A stretch of 64,000 bases of DNA, from NCBI RefSeq assembly GCF_036320965.1, contig NC_092271.1, forward strand, positions 17,789,529 through 17,853,528, in the 5' to 3' direction. Source of the stretch: Panulirus ornatus. Its lineage: Eukaryota > Arthropoda > Malacostraca > Decapoda > Palinuridae. Positions 1-10,654 of the stretch are shown here, piece by piece. Numbering within the stretch: position 1 is the first letter of the stretch; each line of letters starts with the position of its first letter. The position numbers were made by a program, and so were the translations under genes. The notes beneath the pieces were generated by a model. It saw nothing but the letters and a program-made list of their open reading frames with translations. It had not been told where the DNA came from and did not search any database.

Positions 1-68
1 ATATCTGTAGAAGGGAAGGACATGGGATTATGATATATCTGTAGAAGGGAAGGACATGGGATTATGAC
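1..68. repeat. 34-bp tandem repeat, two copies, cut by window edge
   Basis: The unit starting ATATCTGTAGAAGGGAAGGA occurs at position 1 and again at 35, nearly identical, then decays. The array may continue to the left of the window. Confidence 0.85.
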
Positions 69-217
69 ATATCTACATATGGAAGCAAGAACTGCTCTCA
101 TTTACGAAGTATAAGCAACATACAGCGCTAAAACTAGCAGACATGGAATCACTGATGAGTTTATACCTGCCTTGACAGAAGTGTTTAATGCTGGTGTGGT
201 AACACATCACATACCTG

Positions 218-420
218 TACCACCTGGACCAGTTGCAGCATAGCAACATCTGGACCAACATTGGTATGGTGACACCTGGACCATCAGTAGCATGGCGATA
301 CCTGGACCAATACAAGCATGGTGATATGCAGATCCCGACCAAACTGGACTAATAACACATGGCAACATCTAGACCATCAACAACATGGCAACAGGCAGGC
401 CACCTGGGCCAACGGCATCA
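218..420. repeat. Degenerate 26-bp minisatellite
   Basis: The phrase CTGGACCA recurs at 224, 250, 276 and 302, a 26-bp period, each followed by a variable stretch containing GCATGG or similar. Units to the right, up to about 420, are more degenerate (CTGGACTA, CTAGACCA, CTGGGCCA). No reading frame in it resembles a protein. It lies in the spacer or intron downstream of the last visible transporter exon. Confidence 0.75.
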
Positions 421-567
421 TGGCAAAAGTACAAGCCACTTCTCCTCCTCTCCCTCCCTGCGCCACCTGTTGTGTGTCACTGATGTAATATACAAGTGGG
501 CCGTCCCTCCTGACCACTTGCAGCCGCTTTCACTTTGAACTGGTTTAGACCGCTTGACCAAGTGGAC

Positions 568-569
<2 letters not shown>

Positions 570-607
<38 letters not shown>
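570..607. repeat. (AC)n microsatellite
   Basis: Perfect AC dinucleotide array starting 10 bp inside the intron after the donor of the transporter exon at 619-782. Confidence 0.97.
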
Positions 608-610
<3 letters not shown>

Positions 611-618
611 CACCTCAC

Positions 619-782
619 CAGAGATGAAGACGATGCCAAGGAGAGAGAGCACCTCCGGGTTTGTGAGGAGCTTGCCGATGTTCTCACAGATGCTCCTGGC
701 GGGGGCCTTGAAGCGTAGGTCCACCTTCACCAGGAGGAGGGCACACAGCACCTTCAGAGCACAGTACAGGATGAACATCACG
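619..782 (-). CDS. Mfsd6: MFSD6-like transporter, exon D
   Basis: The exon runs from an acceptor (CCCTTCAG before 782) to a donor (G|GTGAGG, GT at 618-617). It is entered in phase 2: the split codon CA+C gives His, then VMFILYCALKVLCALLLVK, followed by VDLRFKAPARSICENIGKLL and a hydrophobic end at LGIVFISG. This is a transmembrane helix, a cytosolic linker with the typical D-L-x-F-K-x-P motif, and the start of the next helix, as in the middle of MFSD6 proteins. The frame fits the preceding exon exactly, which supports both. The following exon must lie left of the window; I see no match in 1-560. A long AC array sits just past the donor. Confidence 0.8.
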
Positions 783-863
783 CTGAAGGGAGAGAGAGAA
801 AGAGGGACGGGGGCTTAGTGTAGCGCATCCAGCACGCGAGGAGATTGAAAAGAAAGAGGGAGG

Positions 864-866
<3 letters not shown>

Positions 867-912
<46 letters not shown>
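867..912. repeat. (AG)n microsatellite
   Basis: Perfect AG array inside the 837-bp intron (783-1619) between transporter exons C and D. The rest of that intron is AT-rich and holds nothing recognisable. Confidence 0.97.
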
Positions 913-913
<1 letters not shown>

Positions 914-1619
914 ATTTATGAACAACTCTCGAAGGAGGGATATACATAGATCCTATGTAACTTAACTGAGGGGAAAACACTACAAATTCTAACTTGTTCC
1001 TCTCCAAAACTTCAGCATTCTCAGGGTTAGAGACGGAATCTACTGAGCATTTTTTGACACATGGAAGAGGAAAAAAGTGTGGCCCTAAACCCGTCTGTAA
1101 TCAGTGATGAGCTCTTGCATCACGAAGCATTTAGATTCTCCTCCATGTTGGTCCCCCTAATGTTTTTATCTTCATCTTTCTTTCATCTATCCATCTTTCC
1201 TTTTCTTTTTCTTTTTTCCTTTCTTCAAGAACCGGATTTAGATATACATGAATGACCTGCAGGGAAGATAGAGATGTTATTCAGTTGTTTATCAATTTTC
1301 CTTCTGCCGCGATAGATTTCACAGGCAAGGTTCATACGACAAGATACACAAAAGAAGACATCTTTTTTTGAAAGTGTAATTAAGTAAATCATCCTAAAAG
1401 CAGTATCATAACTGAGGTGTGTTAAGCTTTATAAGCAAGTTTCGTTTCGTTATTTCATTCGAACTTCTTTTTATTCGACAGGTTACGTATAGTTGATTAT
1501 CTTCTGGTTCATATATCTTATATAAGCGATGAAGAGACTGGCTCTTTGGCGATATTGGACATAGCTCGCTCTTGGACGATGTCTTATTCCACCTAGGAAC
1601 TGCAAAGTGTAGCACTTAC

Positions 1620-2553
1620 TGGTAATCTGTGTAGTGGCCGCCTTTCCCAAAGTGGTCGATGATGAACCCTGACAGAGGGGCAAAGACCATGCCACCGATG
1701 GAGCCATAGATCCTCTGCAGCCCATAGTCGTAGCCGTACTCCTTCAGATGGCCACCACCGCCACCTCGAAGAGAGTATACGTCAACGCGATGAGGAAGGT
1801 ACACAGGACATTGGCCGTGACGAAGAGCCAGAAACTGATGGCGACGTTGTGTTCAATGCGGGCTGGTCGCGCCTCGCATGTCTTGTTGTGCGGGAGGGTC
1901 GCTCGGCAGTGGAAGTGGCACGTGACGTAGCTGCCCACTTTAGGGACTTCTCCCGCCTCCGTCAGGATATTCATCGCTGGGATGCTAATGTTCTTCGGGA
2001 TGCTTCCGTTGACGCACTCGAAGCCTCGCATCTCTTCAGGGGACATGGTAAAGTCAGCCACCGGGATCCTCGGTTTCGTTTTGTTGATTAAGGTTAAGGG
2101 CAGAACCAGGTTGTGAATTTGGAAAGACTTGGGCATGTTCTCGTAGTTTCTTGACTTGTTCAGGTTCTTCCTGAAGCACTTCTGCGCCAGCGGAAAGTCG
2201 TCTTTACTGTTCTCGATTTTGCAGACGTGATACAGTGTGGAATTGATGGTCTGAATCAGCTTCACTTTCTTTATCTTGCTCAGCAGCTTCCGTGGATACT
2301 CGACCACTGGCGTCGAACACAAGTAGCCACAGTCTTTGGCTTGCACCACCGGTATCGTCAGATTCTTATTCAGGAAAGTGCACTTGTCCTTATCTTTCAT
2401 GCCCGAGCTTGGGGTCAGGACGAACTTTGGGTCGCCACAGGTCAGGCTTAAAGGGACGACGTTGGAGTAGTTTGGCGAGGTGCGTGCCGGGGGGATGGCC
2501 ACGTTGATCAGAGCCACGAAGCCGCTCAGGGCGACAGTGAAGACCAGGATACA
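1620..2553 (-). CDS. Mfsd6: MFSD6-like transporter, exon C (frameshifted)
   Basis: This is the main visible exon of a major facilitator superfamily transporter of the MFSD6 type, a multi-pass membrane protein whose substrate I cannot name. It starts after acceptor CTCTTTCAG (2554-2556) in phase 0 with CILVFTVALSGFVALINVA, a membrane helix. About 200 residues of hydrophilic loop follow, with paired cysteines and seven N-x-S/T sites (KNLT, INST, LNKS, INKT, VNGS, KNIS, HNKT). Next come a helix (SFWLFVTANVLCTFLIALTY) and the conserved stretch YGLQRIYGSIGGMVFAPLSG. The exon ends at TACCA|GTAAGT (after 1620). Loop and second-half helices are in different frames: the first frame hits TGA at 1746-1744 right after FEVAVVAI, while family homology resumes at once as LKEYGYDYG one frame over. 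One base is missing near 1747-1750. It is either an assembly indel or a disabling mutation. Confidence 0.82.
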
Positions 2554-2852
2554 CTGAAAGAGACGCCAGACTGACGATGAATGAGCAGATGGAACGTTTA
2601 GACTTCCTAAGTTATCTGATTGCAAGATATGTTGTGAGTTGAATTGAAGATTCGTCTTCTGGTTACAGCATGATGGACGTAACTCCACCATCTATGAACG
2701 GATAAGTAGCCTCTTTGTTAACTCGATGATTTCAAAGATAGCATGCATGTAAAGTCCTCCATTTCAAAAGCTATGATGGTCTCATTAAGGTTCGTACAGC
2801 AAAAGAGAATACATTACTTCAGGTGTCTTTAATAACTTTTGTTTCAGCTCAC

Positions 2853-3007
2853 CCTGAAGTTGCCGATTTGGTCGGCTATGATGCCAGCGAAGAGAGGAGC
2901 GAACATGGCTATGATGGGTGCGATGGTGAAGATGATCGCGGTTTCCTGTACTGTAAGCCCCAAGGCCCGCACCAGCAGGGTGGTGAACGGTGACACGCAC
3001 TGGGTCG
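2853..3007 (-). CDS. Mfsd6: MFSD6-like transporter, exon B
   Basis: A 155-bp exon between acceptor TTTTCTCCCACAG (before 3007) and donor AGG|GTGAGC (GT at 2852-2851). Two bases complete an Ala codon from exon A; then 51 codons run TQCVSPFTTLLVRALGLTVQ, ETAIIFTIAPIIAMFAPLFA, GIIADQIGNFR. This is the start of the MFS fold: end of helix 1, a loop with the L-G-L-T motif, helix 2, and the A-D-x-x-G signature between helices 2 and 3. It leaves in phase 0, matching exon C. Confidence 0.88.
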
Positions 3008-3401
3008 CTGTGGGAGAAAACAGAGGTCATGGATGGTTCCTTGGTCTGACGAGGGTGATGCTAAGGAAGGTCAGGAGGAGTGACACACAGTAGGCATCTG
3101 CAGGAAGGAGCAGAGAGGTAGGAAAGATCGACTCATATTTGGTCGTCGTGGGAGTAGAACAAAGGTTAACACTATGGCAATGCCATGATAGCAGCCGCTA
3201 GGTAATGAGCTGTGCTTCATAGGCCATTGGTTGTGAGGTCCTTTGTCTAAGCCAGCAGCAGAGAGAGAAGAGATCTTAGGCTCTTTTGGGATCCTTTAAG
3301 GGAAAGCTTATGGAGAACCCTCAGCGTTCTTAAAGTGAGTTTGCTAATCACTGAGCAAAGTCCTATGATAGGTACTTAGCAAGGCTAGGTTGCGTACTTA
3401 C

Positions 3402-3553
3402 CGCCCATAATGAAGAAAAAGGTGATTTTAAGAGGGACGAGACGTGAGTTAACGAAGTCTCCCCAGCAGGTGACAGCAGCTTGTCGACCTCCCTCCTTCA
3501 GTCGATGGCTCTTCTGTCTCGCCCTCCATGACAGCTGTCTCCTTGTACTCATC
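3402..3553 (-). CDS. Mfsd6: MFSD6-like transporter, exon A (5' end uncertain)
   Basis: The 3' part is clear: CWGDFVNSRLVPLKITFFFIMG ends at donor GGCG|GTAAGT (GT at 3401-3400), phase 1, which pairs with the two-base remainder of exon B to make Ala. This N-L/P-L-K-I-x-F-F-F segment is helix 1 of MFSD6 proteins. A good acceptor (CTATCGCAG) lies just above 3553, followed by ATG at 3552-3550 in the same frame (start MSTRRQLSWR). The alternative frame of the same bases reads DEYKETAVMEGETEEPSTEG, acidic and more like a normal N-terminus, but it runs into a stop unless there is another frameshift. Start and upstream exons are therefore open. Confidence 0.65.
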
Positions 3554-4965
3554 CTGCGATAGGTCAAGGGTCATGTTTGAAGTCAAGATTAGGTACTGTA
3601 AGGGTATGTACGATGGGGTTATACATGGGTTTAACATGAAACGTTTTTAGATATCTTGGTCGAACACAGTGAGGGCCAAGGTCAGATGCCGTGAGAGGCT
3701 AATATGCCGTTTAAAGCTGTGCTTTCGTTAAGGTCAGGACTGTATACAGAGAAACGTGGGATAAACCCTCACATACATATCGTGAGGACAAATATAATCA
3801 TGCAAGTGACAAACAAACATGGCCATACTCGTAAATACATGTGACTTAAACCTGATGTAGACACAGTGAAAGCAGACCTTCACGAAACCGACTTCATTGG
3901 TAACCACATCTGCTTCATATCTATCCGCAGGTCAGGGACTCCACAGAAGACCTTGTTGTCCAAATCAATTATTATTGTCTACTACTCGTGAGTGATATCT
4001 CTTGGGAACTCTTGGTTCAAAACATGTGATTAAGAAAAGAACAGAGCGATGTGCAAAATGATAGGTGTTACAAGAGACTAAAAGGAAAACAGAATGCTGT
4101 AAAACATAATGATTGAAATATGGGACAAACAAGGGAACAGAATGCCGTAAGATATAAGAAATGGGTGATATGAGAGAATAAGAAGAACAGGAAAGATTGA
4201 TGGGAAATGTAATGAGTAGTCTTACCAGTATTTGAAAGCGGACGAATCACACATGCCATCACCTCTGATTGGTATTCTAAGAATATAATGTATAACAGGA
4301 TTTCAAGAGTGAGACATGCGAAAAGTGACCTGACGTAATCTATGGCTTTGACCATGAGGAGGTCAAGGCTCACCTTAAATCTCGTATCCCACAGAATGTC
4401 TCGTAGAAATCGCGCCATTCTTTTAACCTCACCTACCACACACCAAGTGAATTCTCAGGTCACACTATAGTTTGACCTGGCTTAATCAAAGGAGAAATTC
4501 TTCTTTTCATGCTGACCTATGATGAGGTGCGGCTTTGGCTTATGACCTTACGACCTCTGCCCTGTGATATGTTTTGGGTACAGCTTTGGCTCACGACCTT
4601 CCCAAGGTCGAACTAGCGTAGGTTTCCTATTGGCAGAGTAAGGAGAGTTCACGATTATAGAACGTACGATCTAGTATACTTTAGTGTTTCATGAATCAAT
4701 CACACTTACGCAAGGGAAAACCCAGCGACATACACGCCATCGAGGAGGGTAAGAATGTGCACACAGCTACAGAGGCGAGTATGCACAAGACGTTTAAGGT
4801 TCGTTGCCAGTAAGTAGATGCCTCGCCTACATTCTTGGTGCCGGGTGGAGACCTCCTTCTTTTTTTGGTCAGTCTTCTTCATTTTTGGCACTTGCGTTAC
4901 CCTGTTTTTCAAACTATGTTTTATCTGTTGTATCTGTGTTTATGTATGTATCTTTGTTTAACTAC

Positions 4966-4968
<3 letters not shown>
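3554..4968. other. Spacer upstream of the transporter
   Basis: No gene recognised. The sequence has normal complexity without long microsatellites. On the minus strand near 4712-4768 a short open stretch (CVHILTLLDGVYVAGFSLA) lies between an AG and a GTAAGT, but it matches nothing I can name and may be chance. An upstream 5' exon of the transporter could lie here. Confidence 0.5.

Positions 4969-5008
<40 letters not shown>
4969..5008. repeat. (CA)n microsatellite
   Basis: Perfect CA array of about 20 units. Confidence 0.97.
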
Positions 5009-5013
<5 letters not shown>

Positions 5014-5299
5014 CTGAGCGTGGACATGACAGCGGGTGGAACCAGGAACGTGGAAGAAGGTGGCGAAACAGGAGTTCCAAGCTCTTTTTGTTTGTACCTC
5101 TTGGGCATTCTGACAGGTTCCCACCTACCCAAAAAAAAAGATTAGGATCAAAAATTGATAAAATCATACTCATTATATAATATTTTATTATGAAATCTGT
5201 AAGAGGTTATATAAGAATTTTATACTGATTTGTGACGAAGATGTTCTATATTGCTAATGTCTTACACAGCCCATGGTATAAACTGTACAGCAGTGTACA

Positions 5300-5391
5300 C
5301 TATGGTGAACTCTCAGACCCTTATGTATGTACCCCTTGAGAAGTGCAAATGTACCCTTGGGAGTACATGTACCACAGGTCAGGAACCCCTG
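5300..5391 (-). mobile_element. Terminal fragment of a hAT-like DNA transposon or MITE
   Basis: Read on the minus strand from 5391, the sequence opens with CAGGGGTTCC and goes on with a block containing GACCTGTGGTACATGTAC and then AAGGGGTACAT. This matches the usual terminal inverted repeat style of hAT elements (CAGxGGTTCyCAA followed by GTAC-rich sequence). No transposase or opposite terminus was found, so it is a relic end of a non-autonomous copy. An 8-bp target duplication cannot be confirmed without the other end. Confidence 0.55.
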
Positions 5392-6104
5392 TGCTAAACC
5401 CTTGGGTTCACTGTGGAACGTGTGGAAAGAGAAGCCAGTATCTGGAAAGTGGTAAGATGGTTGTTGTCAAGATGTTCCGACAGGGTTGGATGTGAGGATC
5501 AGACCTTCATCGCAAATGGAAAGAGAGAGGGAGTGGATGTGTCAGGAATAAAATGACTGAAGACAAAGATGGATGTGTACCGGATTGCTCTTGTAAATAC
5601 TGACAGTGTGGCAGTAAGCTGGATCTAATGAAGAGTGTTACAATGGTCTTGGTGTATGCAAATGACGAGTAAAGAAAGACTGATGAAGAGGATACGTGTG
5701 CCAGAAGTGAAGCAAAAGTAAGACTGCGGAGATGGGAGGCTAGAGTGACATAGGACAGGTATCGGGGCCTGAACATTCAGGAGGGTGAGAGACATGCTCT
5801 GGACACAATGATCTGGACCTATGTAAGGTGGTCGACATGCTGTAAATGAGCTGAGCCATGATAGATGAAGGGATGAGGATATAGCATATCAAGTGGTTTG
5901 TAGGACTTGGATATAGATAATGGGTTCTGATTCCGGTACATAAGACAAAGTGTTTAGAAAATTGGACATTTCAAGATGGTCCATTGTTCACTTATTCTTA
6001 ATGCTTCCCTGCTGGGCCAGGAGAAGCAAGTACAAAAAAAAAAATCATATATCTATAATACATGAAATATATAAATAAATAACCATACATTTATTTATAA
6101 TTGC
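5392..6104. other. Spacer without recognised gene
   Basis: AT-rich spacer with A-runs near 6033 and short AT-rich stretches around 6040-6100. No coding signal. Confidence 0.5.
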
Positions 6105-6306
6105 TCTAGCATCCCTTTCTTGAAAGAGTCCTGGTGTCACCCTAGGACTCCTTTTCGAGGATCTCCTGCAGCTCAAAGGCTGCGCTACTTGCAGGAGCAG
6201 GGCAATGATGGACTCCTTTGGATGGAGAAGTTCAACAGATGATGATACAGCCTTGCCGAAGGTGAGTTCTTACTTACGGTGTAACCATATGCAGGCGGAG
6301 TCCGGC
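6105..6306 (+). mobile_element. Dispersed repeat family 1, copy a
   Basis: The copy contains the landmarks GGCTGCGCTACTTGCAGGAG, GGACTCCTTT, ACAGCCTTGCCGAAGGTGAG, GGTGTAACC and GCAGGCGGAGTCCGGCA, and is followed directly by (CA)n(TA)n. The same order of landmarks occurs at 28508 and 57365 (plus) and 29150 and 62945 (minus). It behaves like a SINE with a microsatellite 3' tail. No internal RNA polymerase III boxes are obvious. Confidence 0.75.
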
Positions 6307-6331
6307 AACACACACACACACACACACACAC

Positions 6332-6402
<71 letters not shown>
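6307..6402. repeat. Compound (CA)12 / (TA)35 microsatellite
   Basis: CA array 6307-6330 joins a TA array 6333-6402 directly at the 3' end of family 1 copy a. Confidence 0.98.
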
Positions 6403-6405
<3 letters not shown>

Positions 6406-6650
6406 AGAAGACAGATGGACGACATAAGGAAGTGGATTCAACAGCTTCGCTGTTCGAGGGAAGAAGGAAGTATACATCTTGACACACGCATGCGCACCGC
6501 TTCTTACCCATGGATTAAGTCTCCGCAGTGCAGACAATGAGGTCACCGTAATTGTAAATGTCAACACATGAGGAAGATTGTTGTTAACTGCCTGCTAGAT
6601 GTGGGAAATTTGATCATATATACACAAAGACACACGCATGTACACTTAGA

Positions 6651-6653
<3 letters not shown>

Positions 6654-6735
<82 letters not shown>
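6654..6735. repeat. (TA)n microsatellite
   Basis: Perfect TA array of about 41 units, 250 bp from the preceding one. Confidence 0.98.
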
Positions 6736-6737
<2 letters not shown>

Positions 6738-6806
6738 TTGTAAACCACATATGCGCTCTAATGCACCTATTCATCACACTTACATAAATAGAAAGGGACA
6801 GAGCTC

Positions 6807-6809
<3 letters not shown>

Positions 6810-6842
<33 letters not shown>
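6810..6842. repeat. (CA)n microsatellite
   Basis: Perfect CA array. Confidence 0.97.
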
Positions 6843-6846
<4 letters not shown>

Positions 6847-7654
6847 GGGTAGACTGGAGATCTATTGACCAGATGGGTCATGTTATAGCGCAACAGCTCA
6901 TGGCATTATCACCACCCTAAAAGTAGTGAATGACGAAAGAAGCGAAGCTAATCCAGTCGACTACTTTCCCAAACGTAATCTTACGCATTCATGAATGTGT
7001 AAATGAATAGATGATAGAATGAAAAACGGTTTATTAACTTCAGGCAGCCATACGTCTGAGAATATGCAACTGAGGAATGACATAAATAGGGTGTCAGCAG
7101 TAGTAACTGACTCATTAATCATAAAGGAGCTTAAGATCAAGGTGGGGCTGGGTACTTCCACGCTTTGGATAAACACATGAGTGAAGTCTGTTTACGTGGT
7201 ACAGCAAGTTTAACAGAAGAAATTCTATGGTTTAAACACTTGATAGCGTTTAGTTGAATATTATGTGATGCAAATTTACATACTGGCTAAATTGCAGTAG
7301 TATTATGTTGACATACACATTATGTGTCCAATGGTGAACATTAAGTAAATTAGATTTATATATTTGCTGAACTTATCTAATACTGCGTTGACATCTATCG
7401 GGCATTCAGTGATGGATATTAAAAGATGATTATTTTCGCGTTCGCTGCATTTTGTTAATGTCGCAGATAACACAGACATTCCTACGGGATATAGTTATAT
7501 GCTTGCTTAGCTGTGCACCTGTTCATGGATTATTTATGACATTCACAGTAACAGGTAAAAGACAATTCTAGCATCTGTAACGAGCACTGAGTGGTACACG
7601 GTGGTTACGGCTACGGACGATGGTCAGCGGAGGTTAGTCTTGGTGGTGTGGTGT
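6843..7654. other. Spacer without recognised gene
   Basis: AT-rich unique-looking sequence, no coding or repeat signal seen. Confidence 0.5.
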
Positions 7655-7890
7655 TGGTGCTGAGGGGGTTACACTTTCCACCGTCGCCGTGGTCAGCTGG
7701 GTCACAGCTCGCACTGGTGCTGAGGGGGTCACACTTTCCACCGTCGCCGTGGTCAGTTGGGTCACAACTCGCACTGGTGCTGAGGGGGTCACACTTTCCA
7801 CCGTCGCCGTGGTCAGCTGGGTCACAGCTCGCACTGGTGCTGAGGGGGTCACACTTTCCACCGTCGCCGTGGTCAGCTGGGTCACAACTC
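7655..7890. repeat. 60-bp minisatellite, about four copies
   Basis: Units start at about 7656, 7716, 7776 and 7836, share GCTGAGGGGGTCACACTTTC and differ by only a few bases (T/C at 7670, GCTGG/GTTGG, CAGCTC/CAACTC). Because 60 is a multiple of three, several frames stay open on both strands, giving 20-residue repeats such as SWVTARTGAEGVTLSTVAVV. None has homology or a start context, so I read it as a minisatellite, not a gene. Confidence 0.92.
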
Positions 7891-9741
7891 CCACGATCGA
7901 TGGACTGTGTTGTGTTGTTTTGAAGCGCCCGCACCTCCGACACAAGCATCTCGATAGATCTCCACCAGGTCACTGGTAAAGGTATCTAGTATTCGTATTT
8001 CATTCGCAATCTAGATCATGGAACGTAGATGCTCTTGTGGGAAGATGGTAAACCAATCAGGCGTCATCCAGGTATCAAGCTTAGGAGGGAGCGGGAGGAG
8101 AGAGGGAGTTCAGGTCGATATGTTGACTTGAAGGCGATCCGAGAGCGTTACTGACACACTCGTTCTACACCACCGAGGATTAGGTGGTTGTGTCTGTCAG
8201 TCTGTCTGTCTCCTGTTATGTGAGTATGTTTGACGTATAGGACAGTAAATGACTCGTAGGATATAGTAAATTCGTGCATTCTGTATGTATATCCTGAGTG
8301 CAACTTCAGTATTGTATATTGTAAATGTTCTTTATCGAATAGATCCTTGAAAGTGGTATATGAAATTTTGTTAAATGCAGATTTGCACTCTGTCGCTGTG
8401 CTGTCCCAAATTCAGGTCGGATAGATATACAGTTACCGAAATATCTTTACGGACGAATGTTATAAGAACACAAATGGAAGGGTGAAACTGTTTTCGAGGG
8501 AGAAGATGTAGGGAAGCATCTCTTTGTAAAGCTTCCAATTAAGTGAATGAAGTGAGCCATGAGAGTGATGCATGTATGTAGATTCCCAGGCGGAAATGGA
8601 GAAGTTGGTGGGATGCATTACGTAAATACATCGCCGTGTTGGCGAGGGTCCATGGCAAATATCACATGGGCCGGATCTTTGAGTGAGGCGCTCAGGAGAG
8701 GCAAAGATAAACTTTGGAAAGAATATCCATAAATCCATCAAGTACCGGGTAATATAAGTAATTCATGTTCATTTGATAGATAGTATCATTCGTTGCCGTC
8801 TCTCTTGTAATGTGGAGCCCCACGACTCCCACTCTGTCTAAGGTAACCACGTCACAACCCTCTGCTAAGAACTACGTCATCTCCTAGCGGCCCTGAATGC
8901 ATCAGTGGGAACAAATGTTGACAATATTCTACGTCGAGTTAATGTATAATCAGGTTCTAGGTACAGAAACACAATGTAGAAAGGTTGTGTTTTACCCGAT
9001 GTTGTAAGAATGAGCCGGATGTGCATGGCGCTCACTCTTATATAACAAGGGTGAGGCGAGGTCATGTAAGGTCACATGTAAGCAAACATTGTACCTTCAA
9101 TGGTCTATAAAGAAGCTGTCAAACAGTGCTGGGAAGAGGAGCAGTAAAAGGTGGCTGGCGTGTTAGAGCGGATGGTGGACTTGCTACCCACTTGCTGACA
9201 TCATTTTTTTTTCTTCGTGGAGTTTAAACAATTATGCAACTCTCTGTCAGTGTAAATGTACAGTTTAATTCACCACACTGGACTTAAGCTCTGGGTATGT
9301 GTGAATGAATTCTTGTGCACTGCGTACGCAGCAGCTCACACACAAGTTAAACGTGAGATGAGTTAGAGAAAATGGATCCTTCCATACTTCTTAATCTCCA
9401 TTACATGTGTGTGATTGTCTTTAAGCAACTTACGTACGAATCTTTCATACATGTCAAGTAACATGCTAATTTCCTGTGTCCTTCAGTTCCCTACATATTC
9501 TTTATATACGTCTCAGATATATAATCTATAAGTAGCGCTTTATCTTTTGTATATATTTTACCTACTACGTAAATAGACACTTTGAACTAAACTTAGCTGC
9601 GGTTAGACGTGGAAGCCACGGGAGGTAGAATTCAAGTGCTTTTAAATGGGGGTGCGTCTTCGCAGGCACAGGAAGCAACACGCATCATAAAAGAGACATG
9701 CGCCCCACCAAAGCAGACAGCGCCAGCTGCCCGAGCAAGGG

Positions 9742-9744
<3 letters not shown>
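7891..9744. other. Spacer without recognised gene
   Basis: No coding signal. Contains a short GTCTGTCTGTCTGTCT tract near 8193-8211 and otherwise AT-rich sequence. Confidence 0.5.

Positions 9745-9774
<30 letters not shown>
9745..9774. repeat. (CTG)10 trinucleotide repeat
   Basis: Ten perfect CTG units in a locally GC-rich stretch, the only trinucleotide array of this length here. One plus-strand frame reads a leucine run followed by ATLAELSR and a GTAATT, which looks like a secretion signal next to a donor, but that frame has a stop upstream at the TAA near 9689 and no ATG. The other frames give poly-Ala or poly-Cys. Confidence 0.95.
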
Positions 9775-9778
<4 letters not shown>

Positions 9779-9989
9779 CCTTGGCAGAACTCTCCCGGTA
9801 ATTGTGGCCATTACACTGCCAGTCCCGCCCTCCCTCTCCTGCCCGACCTTCGACACCACCCGTCGCTTCCCAACACCATCTCCGACTCGTCCTCTCGTCT
9901 CTTTTCCTTTTATCTCATCTTATCTTTCTCTCTTGGTTACACACCCACACACACACGCATACACACATTCAAACAGACAGGGGGAATGA

Positions 9990-10037
<48 letters not shown>
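9990..10037. repeat. (AC)n microsatellite
   Basis: Perfect AC array of about 24 units, preceded by an imperfect AC-rich stretch from 9940. Confidence 0.97.
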
Positions 10038-10040
<3 letters not shown>

Positions 10041-10403
10041 AGCCTCACTGCACCCACGTAAAGTATCATATCTAATCTACAAATGAAGGCAATTGTGGGT
10101 AAGGGACCTCCGCGTCCCCACGCCTTGGAGGAACCATGGCATCAGCATGTGAGGGCCGTGGAGAGGAGGAGGGTGGTAGCCTCTAGTGACGTGGGATAGA
10201 TCATGGGAGAGGCAGACTAGGAAGGGATGAGGTGCACCGTCGAGAAATGTCAACGCTTCGTTGACACTCCACAGAACAGCTAGTATCACATCACACGTCA
10301 CAAACAGAGACGCCAACCCACTGAACACTAAAACATGTCTGATTTCTTCTTTTTTTCTCCCTTTAATCTGAACAAATTTCATTTCATTCCGCAAGACGAA
10401 GCC

Positions 10404-10405
<2 letters not shown>

Positions 10406-10489
<84 letters not shown>
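10406..10489. repeat. (TC)n microsatellite
   Basis: Perfect TC array of about 42 units. The bases between 10038 and 10405 show no recognisable gene. Confidence 0.98.
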
Positions 10490-10492
<3 letters not shown>

Positions 10493-10654
10493 GTGCATAA
10501 CGAAACCGAAAACGGATTTTCTAATCAAAAGTTCCTTTAGTTCCACTTGTGACAAACATACACGATCAACAGAAACGTACAGGGGAGAAAAAATGAACAA
10601 ACGAACGATGGAACAATAGTCAGGAATAAGTGACAAATGGCCTTTACACTCATC

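Noticed and set aside
218..420. CRISPR-like array
   Set aside because: The spacing is regular but units decay gradually and there are no unique spacers; the genome is eukaryotic.
4712..4768. Short minus-strand exon candidate reading LLDGVYVAGFSLA
   Set aside because: Splice-like borders but only about 19 codons and no family match; does not fit the transporter.
6185..6852. Open frames of repeated Tyr-Ile or Val-Cys
   Set aside because: Translations of TA and GT/AC microsatellites; the same holds at 16265-16720, 29552-29953, 25067-25351 and elsewhere.
7591..7979. Possible repeat protein over the 60-bp array
   Set aside because: Open in several frames on both strands, as expected for a period divisible by three; no homology.
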